Shown here: in pieces, positions 25,001 through 31,068 of the stretch
Layout of the letters: each line of letters starts with the position of its first letter
Position numbering within the stretch: the stretch's first letter is position 1
NCBI GenBank assembly: GCA_031551885.1
Contig: JAVBMX010000066.1
Span: forward strand, 1 to 31,068
DNA: 31,068 nucleotides
Source: Frigididesulfovibrio sp031551885
GTDB lineage: Bacteria > Desulfobacterota > Desulfovibrionia > Desulfovibrionales > Desulfovibrionaceae
Reading direction: 5' to 3'
The notes under the pieces: model-generated
The model's input: the letters and a program-made list of their open reading frames with translations, nothing else
Told to the model about the DNA's origin: nothing
The model's database searches: none
Position numbers and translations under genes: made by a program

Positions 25001-25115
25001 CGTGGACCAGGCCATTTCCGACGAAACCGTGCGCGCCCTCTGCGGCGTCCTCGCCCGGCAGATGGAAGAAGCCTTGAAAGCCATCGAACCCTACCTCGCC
25101 TCACGCAATCTGTAA
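22050..25115 (+). CDS. Hybrid sensor histidine kinase (CHASE4-like sensor, HAMP, HisKA, HATPase, two REC, degenerate Hpt)
   Basis: 1021-aa inner-membrane sensor kinase. TM1 is at about 5-25, then a periplasmic domain to about 270 with the NWDLVWDF segment of CHASE4-type sensors, TM2 about 272-295, HAMP to about 348, HisKA with phospho-His H369 (MSHEIRTP), and a HATPase domain with N-box NLVGNSLKFT and DTGLGM. Two receivers follow, with phospho-Asp D661 (VVMDVRLPG) and D804 (VLMDLQMPEMDG), both with acidic pocket and Lys intact. After an Ala/Pro linker, the C-terminal ~110 residues resemble an Hpt helix bundle, but the AHxLKG motif reads ALTFKA, with Leu959 at the phospho-His position. GGAGG precedes the ATG, which overlaps the nadE stop. 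The ligand and the response output are unknown. Confidence 0.9.
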   Translation: MTLRLGILAAIACMLLALAGVTAWVLERSFFPRLVDNELDLTEHNVQLVKVLFDTTLGPQATKTRNLANWDLVWDFINDPEKERAQMDENFSDTFISGEGFIALAVVAESGRVMLDRYHYLLEERYGDFPPQLLQQCKPGGAFYPPQSDAVLNRLCSIDSNLYYVSSHPVTPHTHTAAANGRLIAISIVTGSDVTDLSALSGFPLKMVRAPFEDMPQHVEEAIENGYAVWSENTGTYRCLISFPDLFLETPQIMLRGSFERNVTRTAEGIREVLYGTLSGLSLLFMILCSLLLDRALLRPLTELRKAVLRTADNPDLDIRVPEQGTESFRSLGAAVNTLVSAVRAKEADRMRAEEAGKAKGEFLATMSHEIRTPMNAVIGLSHLLLKTELNGRQRDYTKKIHHSATALLGILNDILDFSKIEAGKLTLEHTPFHLSESLDGILALFQERCAEKGIELIVDTRPDVPHRLLGDPLRLSQILVNLVGNSLKFTAAGSILLRVQLLEKGASDAVLGFSVSDTGLGMTPEQKTRLFDSFAQADASTSRKYGGSGLGLSITRKLVQLMGGEISVDTEYGRGTTMTFTCRMGLDESPTAVDPYVVPRPIAGKRVLVVEDGSVNRLALTGMLEGFRLRASAVASAEEALNALKEGVSQGQPYELVVMDVRLPGMSGLDALRRIKKEYSPAPAVIMVSAFGLPERENTMDMPADAFLPKPLTNSQLFDAVLRIFGAASFTPQADQNGAPLDLSGFHVLLVEDNPINTQIAVELLEDLNLTVSVAENGRRAVEAVRARHAQGIRPAFDLVLMDLQMPEMDGYEATTVLRDDPAGKALPIVAMTAHAMQEERDRCKALGMKAYLTKPIDIEALHKVLLEHLQKTSPPVAAASAAASTPSSAPTHAPAPTGAEGAPPAEFRLQEALQRLGNNTVLLHKVLKDFHRNGMESLPELRRLAEQKRSAVSRTALTFKAHADAVGHTTLRETAATLEAAAVDQAISDETVRALCGVLARQMEEALKAIEPYLASRNL

Positions 25116-25130
25116 TAGCATCTTTACGGT

Positions 25131-25164
25131 GACGGGCCGCCCCAGCCGGGCGGCCCGTCGCTTT
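25131..25164 (+). terminator. Terminator of the nadE-kinase unit
   Basis: A perfect 12-bp stem, GACGGGCCGCCC/GGGCGGCCCGTC, with a CAGCC loop, followed by GCTTTT. It starts 16 bases after the kinase stop. Confidence 0.75.
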
Positions 25165-25319
25165 TGCGGACCTCGCCCTGAAATGGCCGGACCATCGCGT
25201 TCCCTCGACGCAGCCCGTGAATCTCCCGGTTCCGCCAACGAACGCGCCGTACTTCCGGCCCCCCCCGCATTCCGGTTCTTTACCGTCTTTCCGCTTTCTT
25301 CACACAACCAAACAAAAGC

Positions 25320-25335
25320 CGGCCCGCATCTTGCA
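25320..25335 (+). promoter_or_regulatory. Sigma54-type (-24/-12) promoter of the FlgO-like cassette
   Basis: CGGCCCGCATCTTGCA matches the TGGCACG-N4-TTGCW consensus at ten of twelve specified positions, with GG and GC exactly 12 bp apart. The predicted start lies near 25346. The remaining sequence between 25165 and 25452 has no credible gene; activator sites were not identifiable by eye. Confidence 0.55.
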
Positions 25336-25348
25336 TATTTTTGGCAAC

Positions 25349-25368
25349 CGGAGGTTCCCGGACCTCCG
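25349..25368 (+). promoter_or_regulatory. Hairpin at the predicted 5' end of the FlgO-like transcript
   Basis: CGGAGGT and ACCTCCG form a perfect 7-bp stem around TCCCGG, beginning within a few bases of the start predicted from the -24/-12 element. It could stabilise the 5' end. Confidence 0.4.
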
Positions 25369-25452
25369 CAACGTATCCCAGCGGCCTTGCGCCGACGACA
25401 AACACATGGTTTTACGACGCCGCGCCGGGCGGCGACGGACAAGGAGACACCC

Positions 25453-26328
25453 ATGCGGGCCCTTTGTTTTATCGGACTCTTCGGGCTTACGGCCCTGACC
25501 GCCGTCGGTTGTGGCGGTAAAAGCTCACCCGACGCGCCGCAAATGCCGTCTGAAATGCAAAGCATGAGCGGCGGCTCAAGCGCGGGGGCAAGTTTTTCCT
25601 CTTCCACGGCCTTGCCGGGCAAATACGGTCCGCGCGCCGTATATAACGGGAAGGAAGTTTCCACCATCCAGGCCGAAAAAGTGGACGGCGGCCTTGCCTT
25701 GCCCGACGGCAACGGCGGCGTCGTTTGGATTCCCGGCGAACCTGTACAGAAACCCCAGCCCGGCTATCAAGACGCCCGCGAACTCAAGCTCACCGCCAAA
25801 AACTTGGCCGAACAGCTCCTGGCCGGCATGAACGCCTCGGGTTGCGTGGCCCTGCCGGTTTCGTTCGTCAACATGGACAACCTGGAGCAGACGTCGTCTT
25901 TCGGCCGGTTGATGGCCGAACAAATGACCTACGAATTCAACCAGCGCGGTTTTGCCGTGCGGGAATATCATGCGCCCCGACACATCGAGATGCGCGACGG
26001 CGAAGGCGATTTTTACCTGACCCGGGCCCTGGGCAATGTGGATCTTCCGGCCGGGTCCGTTGTCGTGGCCGGGACCTATTACGCCGACAAACAGGCCGTC
26101 ATCGTCAACGCCAGGCTGATCCGCCCCATGGACGGACGAGTGCTGCGCACGGCCAACGCCATTCTGCCGGCTTCGACCATGACCAAACGGATGACGGCCG
26201 GCTCCGGCATGAACCTGGGCGGCGGCTCGAGCCTGAAGGGCGGGGGACTTTGCTTCCGGGATTTCAAGGAGGCCACGCAGCCGAAGCCTCCGGCCGGAGC
26301 CATCGATCAGGGCGCGGACATTCACTAG
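25453..26328 (+). CDS. FlgO-family-like lipoprotein
   Basis: 291-aa predicted outer-membrane lipoprotein: hydrophobic signal with lipobox AVGC (C20), then a Ser/Gly/Met-rich linker, a short beta-rich segment, and from about residue 110 a FlgO-like domain (LAEQLLAGM, then FGRLMAEQMTYEFNQRGFAVREY, later VVAGTYYADKQAVIVNARLI). The last ~60 residues are Gly-rich and end hydrophilic. FlgO proteins were described in flagellated bacteria as outer-membrane factors, but no flagellar gene is in this window. ATG 25453 follows AAGGAG; a long upstream open frame is unlikely to be used. It is the first of a three-gene cassette behind a sigma54-type promoter. Confidence 0.75.
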   Translation: MRALCFIGLFGLTALTAVGCGGKSSPDAPQMPSEMQSMSGGSSAGASFSSSTALPGKYGPRAVYNGKEVSTIQAEKVDGGLALPDGNGGVVWIPGEPVQKPQPGYQDARELKLTAKNLAEQLLAGMNASGCVALPVSFVNMDNLEQTSSFGRLMAEQMTYEFNQRGFAVREYHAPRHIEMRDGEGDFYLTRALGNVDLPAGSVVVAGTYYADKQAVIVNARLIRPMDGRVLRTANAILPASTMTKRMTAGSGMNLGGGSSLKGGGLCFRDFKEATQPKPPAGAIDQGADIH

Positions 26329-26442
26329 GAGGAATCCGCTTCCCGCCGATGCGACAACCATGCCGAACGACCTGAAACAACACGTGGGCGAACCGGCGAC
26401 AAAAGTGTTCCAAGTAGACATGCTCCAAACGGAGAGCGACCT

Positions 26443-26724
26443 ATGCGCCATATTCTTCTCATCATCTTGCCGGTCCTTTTGCCCCTCATGGCCGGTTGTG
26501 GGCTTACCTCGTATTTCTCCAACGACCGCGTGGCCGTTGTTCCTTACGACCAGGCCGCCATGCGGAGCATTCAGCAGGGCCGGGCCTACGCTTCGCAAGG
26601 CCGGCTGGAACTCGCCAAAGAGCAGTACATCGCGGCCCTGGCCTCGGCGACCGACGAAGCGACCCACTCCATCGCGGCCCACGAGTTGGATGCCGTGGAA
26701 CAAATGATTCAATCCCAACGGTGA
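26443..26724 (+). CDS. Small lipoprotein with a TPR-like helix pair
   Basis: 93 aa: signal with lipobox LMAGC (C19), then about 70 residues whose AMRSIQQGRAYASQGRLELA and AKEQYIAALA pattern looks like one TPR-type helical hairpin. No catalytic residues are visible. GGAG precedes the ATG. It lies 114 bp after the first FlgO-like gene and eight bases before the second, suggesting the three act together in the envelope. Confidence 0.75.
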   Translation: MRHILLIILPVLLPLMAGCGLTSYFSNDRVAVVPYDQAAMRSIQQGRAYASQGRLELAKEQYIAALASATDEATHSIAAHELDAVEQMIQSQR

Positions 26725-26732
26725 GGTGCCCC

Positions 26733-27323
26733 ATGTTCACGCGAACCTTTTTCTTCTGCGGCCTGTTGCTCGCCCTTACCCACGCGCAGGCGGCCTTTGC
26801 CGTCACCGTGCCGCAGGCCGCCTCGGCCATGGGCCGGGAAATGGACCGCCAAATGGTCGAACGCCTCGGCCAAGGCGAATCGCCGGCCCAGGGCGTGGCC
26901 CTGTTCGTGACCACCCCGGTGAACGTCAACAACCTCGCCGAATCCAACCCCCTGGCCCGGCAGATGCAGGAAGAAATTTCCCGTTGGTTTGTCCAGGCCG
27001 GCTACGACGTGCAGGAAATCCGCCAAGGCGCGAACGTTCTTTTTGAGCCGGAAACCGGTGAACTGCTCCTCACCCGCGAGAGCGAGCTGCTCGGCTCGGC
27101 GTGCGCGGACGGCCCAAGCGTGCTGACCGGCACCTATGTGGTCACCTCGCGCAATGTGCGTTTCAACCTGCGTCTGGTCCATATCGCCTCGCGCAAGGTT
27201 TTGGCCATGTCCACCGTGACCGTGCCCCTGAATGCCGAAACCGCCTCCCTGCTCCAAAACGCCGGGCCCGGCGGCACGGGCGGCATGCCCATCCAGCCCA
27301 CGGTGATCACCCTGCTGCCTTAG
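26733..27323 (+). CDS. FlgO-family-like exported protein
   Basis: 196 aa with a classical signal peptide (cleavage near AAFA-VTV), not a lipobox. The mature domain resembles the first FlgO-like protein: VALFVTTPVNVNNLAESNPL then ARQMQEEISRWFVQAGYDVQEIR and VLTGTYVVTSRNVRFNLRLV. It lacks the Gly-rich tail and the long N-terminal linker of the larger protein. Periplasmic or outer-membrane association is inferred. GAGG lies just before the ATG. The pair probably arose by duplication and may form a hetero-oligomer with the small lipoprotein between them. Confidence 0.72.
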   Translation: MFTRTFFFCGLLLALTHAQAAFAVTVPQAASAMGREMDRQMVERLGQGESPAQGVALFVTTPVNVNNLAESNPLARQMQEEISRWFVQAGYDVQEIRQGANVLFEPETGELLLTRESELLGSACADGPSVLTGTYVVTSRNVRFNLRLVHIASRKVLAMSTVTVPLNAETASLLQNAGPGGTGGMPIQPTVITLLP

Positions 27324-27643
27324 CGACACAGCGTTGCTTCGCTTGGACCACAGGATGGCGGGAACAGTTTGGGTCTCAGGCAAGGAAGGTGAAGCTTTGA
27401 GCGATGGGGCCGACCATTCAACAGGAAAGCGGAATGGGGCGCGGGATCACCCTACCCGAAGGGCCGGCCGCAGGAAGCGGCGAGTCAACTCTTTGGTCCT
27501 TGCGGCCCGCGCTGTTGTGGACCAGACACTTGTTCCTTCGGGCGCGCCGGCGACCGGCCGAGTTTCGCAGCCCTGTTTTCAGAGCTCAAAGCAAGCCTGA
27601 CACAGTATCACGCCAAACTATTCCCGCCATATTGCCATTCCGC
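27324..27643. other. 320-bp spacer with no recognised gene
   Basis: GC-rich, no promoter that I can defend. An 81-codon open frame from ATG 27355 to TGA 27600 is basic, has no proper ribosome-binding site and no recognisable motif. Complementary 6-bp blocks (TGGTCC and GGACCA) recur, which could indicate a structured RNA, but I cannot build a convincing fold. Confidence 0.35.
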
Positions 27644-27677
27644 CGGCCGGGCTTATTCTTAGGAGCAAGCCCGGCCG
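27644..27677 (+). promoter_or_regulatory. Strong hairpin just before the fetAB-like operon
   Basis: CGGCCGGGCTT and AAGCCCGGCCG form a perfect 11-bp stem with a 12-base loop that contains AGGAG. No T-run follows. It ends 30 bases before the start of the ATPase gene and could act in the leader, or end upstream transcription inefficiently. Confidence 0.5.
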
Positions 27678-27707
27678 CGCCGTTGCACGGCAAGAATGGA
27701 GACGGTC

Positions 27708-28373
27708 ATGGACATGCTCTTGTGCGACAATGTTTCCTTCGCATACACCGACGGCGGCAGAGCCTTGACCGGCATCAATCTGCGCTGCGCCGAAGGCGGA
27801 TATACGCTGGTCGCCGGCCCCTCCGGCGCGGGCAAGTCCACCTTGTTCCGACTGCTGGTGCGCTTGGAAGAACCGGCTTCCGGAACGATCTTCTTTCGGG
27901 ATGTTCCCATCTCCGAATACCCCCCAACCGTGTTGCGCCGCCGCGTCATGCTGATGCCGCAAATCCCGGCCCTGTTTCCCGGCACGGTGCGCGAAACCCT
28001 TCTGCTGCCGTGGACCTTTGCCCGGCACAAAGAATGTACCCGGCCGGGTGACGCCCGGCTGACGGAATGGCTGGAATGTCTGCAACTGTCGGAAATCGGC
28101 CTGAATGAAAACGCGGCCGAGTTGAGCGTCGGCCAGCGGCAGCGCCTGTGCCTGATCCGCTGTCTGCTGCTTGAGCCTGAAGTCCTGCTGCTCGACGAGC
28201 CTACCAGCGCCTTGGATGCCGAAAGCCGGCGGCTCGTCCTGGAAACGGTCCGCGACCGGCACCTCGACCACGGCATGACGGTGCTGCAAATCGACCACTC
28301 CGGCTATGCCCCGACGTTCCCCCACACCCGGTATGTCATGAAGGCCGGAACCCTGGAGCGGACCAATGGCTGA
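27708..28373 (+). CDS. fetA: ABC transporter ATPase, FetA/YbbL-like
   Basis: 221-aa ATP-binding subunit partnered with the permease downstream. Walker A GPSGAGKST is at residues 37-45, the signature reads LSVGQRQR (usually LSGGQ, so one Gly is Val), Walker B is VLLLDEPTSALD, and the H-loop His lies in QIDHSG. FetAB of E. coli is reported to export iron and protect against oxidative stress; the same role is inferred. I chose ATG 27708, with GGAG six bases upstream, over the ATG at 27696. It overlaps the permease gene by eight bases. Confidence 0.82.
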   Translation: MDMLLCDNVSFAYTDGGRALTGINLRCAEGGYTLVAGPSGAGKSTLFRLLVRLEEPASGTIFFRDVPISEYPPTVLRRRVMLMPQIPALFPGTVRETLLLPWTFARHKECTRPGDARLTEWLECLQLSEIGLNENAAELSVGQRQRLCLIRCLLLEPEVLLLDEPTSALDAESRRLVLETVRDRHLDHGMTVLQIDHSGYAPTFPHTRYVMKAGTLERTNG

Positions 28374-29208
28374 GCTGATGTCCTCTCTGGAGTCCCTGTT
28401 TGCGGGAGCGCAAGCCGGGGGCGGCACCTATTCCTACACCCATATAGCCTATCCGCAAGTGCTTCTGGCCGCCGGCTTTGTACTCCTGGCGGGAATCTTA
28501 TCCGTCGTCCACAAGCTGCGCCTTGAGCGTGACCTCGCCCTGGGAGCGGTGCTGGCCTTCGTGCAGCTTTCCGTCGTGGGCTATCTGCTGACCGCGATTT
28601 TTGCCCTGCATTCCCTCTGGCCGGTCCTCGGCATGTATACGGTCACGGCCCTGCTCGCCACCCGCCTGGCCCGGCGAAAGGTCCAGACCAAAGGAGTTTC
28701 CATCGCCATGCCGACGTTTCTGGCCATGGCGACGACCTGTTTCTTCCTGACCGCCTTGGTTTCCGGCGTCATTTTGCAGGGAAGGCCCTGGTGGGAGCCG
28801 CAGTATTTCATTCCCGTCGGAGGAATGATCGCGGGCAACGCCATGAACGCCCTGTCCATCGCCCTGGAGCGTTTTTTCTCGGAATTGCGCCACCGGCGGG
28901 ACGAAGTGGAGGCCGCCCTGTGTCTGGGGGCGAGCCCGGCCGAGGCCTGCCGGGAGATGTTCCGCACCGCGCTGCGGGCCGGGATGATCAACTCGGTGAA
29001 CGCCCTGATGGGGGCCGGTCTGGTCGCCCTGCCGGGCATGATGACCGGGCAGATTCTGGCCGGCGTGCCGCCCGTCCACGCCGTGCGCTACCAGATCGTG
29101 ATCATGCTGGTGATGACCTCGTCCGCCGCCCTGAGCTCCCTCGCCGCCCTGCTCCTGGTGCGCCGACGCTGCTTCACCAAAGGCGCGGCTCTGGTTCGGT
29201 TTTATTGA
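28366..29208 (+). CDS. fetB: ABC transporter permease, FetB/UPF0014 family
   Basis: 280-aa inner-membrane protein with about seven hydrophobic segments. Family landmarks are VHKLRLERDLALGAVLAFVQ, IPVGGMIAGNAMNALSIALE, RRDEVEAALCLGASPAEACR (cytoplasmic coupling loop) and LPGMMTGQILAGVPPVHAVR. Iron is the reported substrate for E. coli FetB; the substrate here is not determined. The gene begins inside fetA, so translation is likely coupled. The end faces the convergent cbiB gene across a repeat element. Confidence 0.86.
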   Translation: MAELMSSLESLFAGAQAGGGTYSYTHIAYPQVLLAAGFVLLAGILSVVHKLRLERDLALGAVLAFVQLSVVGYLLTAIFALHSLWPVLGMYTVTALLATRLARRKVQTKGVSIAMPTFLAMATTCFFLTALVSGVILQGRPWWEPQYFIPVGGMIAGNAMNALSIALERFFSELRHRRDEVEAALCLGASPAEACREMFRTALRAGMINSVNALMGAGLVALPGMMTGQILAGVPPVHAVRYQIVIMLVMTSSAALSSLAALLLVRRRCFTKGAALVRFY

Positions 29209-29212
29209 TGCT

Positions 29213-29300
29213 TTGGGGGACGCTGTCCCCCAGGGGATTGAATCCCCTGCACCCCCTCATAATGTCGACAAGCCCGCGTAAAACGCGGGCTTGTCGACAT
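29213..29300. repeat. Multi-hairpin intergenic repeat, left-half copy, also likely bidirectional terminator
   Basis: It carries TGGGGGAC/GTCCCCCA and CAGGGGATT/AATCCCCTG as in the coo copies, then CACCCCCTCAT and a perfect 17-bp central stem (ATGTCGACAAGCCCGCG at 29262-29278 against 29284-29300) with a TAAAA loop. The right half of the element is missing. It lies between convergent fetB and cbiB, where the long stem could stop transcription from both sides. Confidence 0.75.
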
Positions 29301-29375
29301 TGGAGTTACCGGAGATTTCATTCCGTGCGAGGTAGCGGAACACCACTCTCGATGGGATGGTCCCATCCTTTCGCC

Positions 29376-30356
29376 TCAGAGCAGAAAGAAAATACACACG
29401 GAAACTCCCCACAGAATGCAGGCTCCGATGATTCCCGCGGTCCGCACCATGCTCGTCAGCCTGTGCAGTTGTTCCGGAGTCCAGGCAAGATCGGCCGGGC
29501 CAAGCGTTGGTTTGTCGACCAGACCTTCTTCATACGGGGTGGGGCCGCCCATGGAAGCCCCCACAATCCAGGCGACGGCGCTCATGGGCCAACCGGCGTT
29601 GGGGCTCGACATGGTTCCCGCCTGCCGACGAACCGTCGCGAACCCCGGCCAGGCCCCCATGCCGGAGAACATCCCGGCCAGATACAGAAACACCACGCTC
29701 AATCTGGCCGGGATGAAGGCCAAAGCGTCGTCCAGACGCGCCCCGAACCAGCCGAGCCGCCGCCAACGGGGTGTTTTATACCCCCACATGGAGTCCACGG
29801 TGCTGACCGCCTTATACATCCACAGGCCCACCGGACCGCCCACGCACAGCCAGAAAAACGGCGCGACAAAGGCGTCGTTGAAATTCTCGCTCATGGTCTC
29901 GGCCAGACTGCGGCACAGGTCGCGCCGATCCATGTTTTCCGTGCGCCGCGAAACCAGCATGCCTACGGCGCGGCGGGCCGCCTCCACGTCCCCGGACTCG
30001 ATTACCCCAAGGGCCTTCCGGCATTCCCGCAGCAGCGATCCCAAAGCCAACCCGGACCAGGAAAGGTACACCCCGGCAAGCAAACTCAACCCGACGGGCA
30101 GCGCCAAAAGCGCCTCGACCAGCAAAGCCGTCACGCCGCATAACACAAAAACGGCCCCAATGCCGCCCACACGTTCGCCGCACCATTCGCGGGCGGGCTT
30201 TTCCAGCATATTCAGAATGTTGCCCAGACCGCGAACCGGATGCGGCGGAAAGGCCGGGTCGCCGAATCGCAAATCAAGCGCGAAGGCGACGGCGGGCAGC
30301 CACCAGATGAAATCCGGAAGCGGGCCGAACAGGCCGGTCCCAAGATCAAAGAGCAC
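29376..30356 (-). CDS. cbiB: Adenosylcobinamide-phosphate synthase
   Basis: 326-aa polytopic membrane enzyme attaching the aminopropanol (phosphate) arm to adenosylcobyric acid in cobalamin synthesis. Family features are DLRFGDPAFPPHPVRGLG near the N-terminus, SRRTENMDRRDLCRSLAETM then SENFNDAFVAPFFW, the KAVSTVDSMWGYKTPRW segment, and SSPNAGWPMSAVAW. The start is GTG at 30356 with GGAAGG upstream, overlapping the trmL end by 11 bases. No other cobalamin gene or B12 riboswitch is seen nearby, so it is isolated from the rest of the pathway. Confidence 0.92.
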   Translation of the reverse strand: MLFDLGTGLFGPLPDFIWWLPAVAFALDLRFGDPAFPPHPVRGLGNILNMLEKPAREWCGERVGGIGAVFVLCGVTALLVEALLALPVGLSLLAGVYLSWSGLALGSLLRECRKALGVIESGDVEAARRAVGMLVSRRTENMDRRDLCRSLAETMSENFNDAFVAPFFWLCVGGPVGLWMYKAVSTVDSMWGYKTPRWRRLGWFGARLDDALAFIPARLSVVFLYLAGMFSGMGAWPGFATVRRQAGTMSSPNAGWPMSAVAWIVGASMGGPTPYEEGLVDKPTLGPADLAWTPEQLHRLTSMVRTAGIIGACILWGVSVCIFFLL

Positions 30357-30822
30357 GGGGACCGCCTTCCGTGGGGAGCAGACCCGCGCCGTTCAGAGCG
30401 AAAAACAGCAGAATGCCGGCCGCCGTGGAAAGGTTTAAACTGCGGATGTTGTCGTTGATCGGAATGCGCACAGCATGGGTCATGCGGGCGAGGACATCCT
30501 CGGGCAGACCTCTGGTTTCCGGCCCCAGGACAAGGGCGTCGTTCGGGGTGAAGGCGAAGGTCTGCACGGCCGTTCCCCCTCGGGCGCTGGTACCGACCAG
30601 CCGTTTCCCGTGTCCCGGTCCTTCCAGATAGGCATCGAAATTTTTCCAGACCGAAAGCCGCACACGCGGCCAGTAATCCAGGCCGGCCCGCTTCAAGTAA
30701 CGGTCTTCCAGGCTGAACCCCAAAGGCTCAATCAGGTGCAGTTCGGTATCCGTTCCGGCGCAGAGTCGGGCCACGTTGCCCGTGTTGGGGGGAATTTCCG
30801 GCTGAAACAAAACAATGTGCAT
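30346..30822 (-). CDS. trmL: tRNA (cytidine(34)-2'-O)-methyltransferase
   Basis: 158-aa SPOUT-class methyltransferase that 2'-O-methylates the wobble position of certain leucine tRNAs. It starts MHIVLFQPEIPPNTGNVARL, and the knot motifs ALVLGPETRGLP and IPINDNIRSLNLSTAAGI are intact. An ATG at 30834 would add four residues; ATG 30822 gives the standard length and N-terminus. It is the first gene of a two-gene unit with cbiB. It lies about 150 bases from the transposase start, in the opposite direction. Confidence 0.93.
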   Translation of the reverse strand: MHIVLFQPEIPPNTGNVARLCAGTDTELHLIEPLGFSLEDRYLKRAGLDYWPRVRLSVWKNFDAYLEGPGHGKRLVGTSARGGTAVQTFAFTPNDALVLGPETRGLPEDVLARMTHAVRIPINDNIRSLNLSTAAGILLFFALNGAGLLPTEGGPRAL

Positions 30823-30970
30823 ATCCGCTTCCACTCTCGGGCCTGACGCAACCGCTTCAAACGAGACACGACACCCGACCTTTCAATCGAAGAGCCGCCC
30901 CACGGTCCTGCATTCCATCAGTTTATAAAAGGCTCTAGACCATCAGGATAGCACCTGATAGGCTAGAAAA

Positions 30971-31068
30971 ATGTTTGAAAACAGCAAGTTGAGTCGATAC
31001 AAAGTTGGAAAAATTATTGAGTGCTTTTGCATCGACATTGATGCCACTAAAACCGCTCTGCTCCTGAA
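30971..31068 (+). mobile_element. Start of an IS transposase, probably IS1595/ISXO2-type (runs off the window)
   Basis: From ATG 30971 the frame stays open to the last base, giving 32 residues beginning MFENSKLSRYKVGKIIECFC and continuing IDIDATKTALLL. This resembles the helix-turn-helix N-terminus of IS1595-family transposases. The sequence from about 30910 is distinctly AT-richer than the rest. A 6-bp inverted repeat ATCAGG/CCTGAT (30942-30959) lies between trmL and the frame; the IS terminal repeat could begin near GGCTCTAGACC (30931), but cannot be fixed without the other end. Confidence 0.6.

Noticed and set aside
25129..25452. N-terminal extension of the first FlgO-like protein
   Set aside because: The extension would run through the terminator and the -24/-12 promoter; the ATG at 25453 has a good AAGGAG and a proper lipoprotein signal.
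27324..27643. 6S RNA or SRP RNA candidate
   Set aside because: No closing stem or consensus SRP loop can be formed convincingly by eye; left as unexplained.
29262..29300. Site-specific recombination (att) site
   Set aside because: The 17-bp arms are perfectly inverted, but no integrase or duplicated core is nearby and the flanks match the repeat family.

Overview
The window reads as chromosome of a high-GC, anaerobic, sulfate-reducer-like bacterium, most plausibly a member of the Desulfovibrionaceae. The main reason is a complete CO-type [NiFe]-hydrogenase operon in the order cooM-K-L-X-U-H-hypA-cooF, the arrangement I recall from Desulfovibrio vulgaris. The species itself is inferred. Both window ends look like edges: the first ~160 bases are a corrupted near-copy of adjacent coding sequence, and the last ~100 bases are the start of a transposase.
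Layout. 163-4748 (minus): a leftward group made of a 106-aa protein, purA, holB and a tandem-RCK potassium channel, with a good promoter at 4808-4836. 5041-5484 (minus): a small lipoprotein, divergent from an M18 aminopeptidase (5706-7094); both have recognisable sigma70-type promoters. 7322-9744: rsmD-coaD-miaA-thioesterase, tightly packed. 9745-10025: a signal-rich regulatory region. 10026-19119: the coo operon, ending in a terminator. 19500-20279: dapB. 20383-25115: nadE overlapping a large hybrid histidine kinase. 25453-27323: two FlgO-like envelope proteins flanking a small lipoprotein, behind a sigma54-type promoter. 27708-29208: fetAB-type exporter. 29376-30822 (minus): trmL and cbiB. 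30971 to end: IS transposase start.
How the genes work together. CooM and CooK form the membrane arm, CooL, CooX, CooU and CooH the hydrophilic hydrogenase arm, HypA supplies nickel, and CooF is an iron-sulfur electron carrier. No CO dehydrogenase lies in the window, so CooF must obtain electrons from a partner encoded elsewhere.
Most notable observations: (1) a family of multi-hairpin intergenic repeats whose flanks are conserved while one central stem changes sequence but stays paired; two copies split the coo operon exactly between functional blocks, and one carries two extra inserted blocks; (2) a NAD+ synthetase whose glutaminase nucleophile Cys is Gly; (3) a hybrid kinase overlapping it whose Hpt domain lacks the phospho-accepting His; (4) a near-perfect 24-bp palindrome just upstream of cooM; (5) a strong -24/-12 match with a 5'-end hairpin ahead of the FlgO-like cassette.
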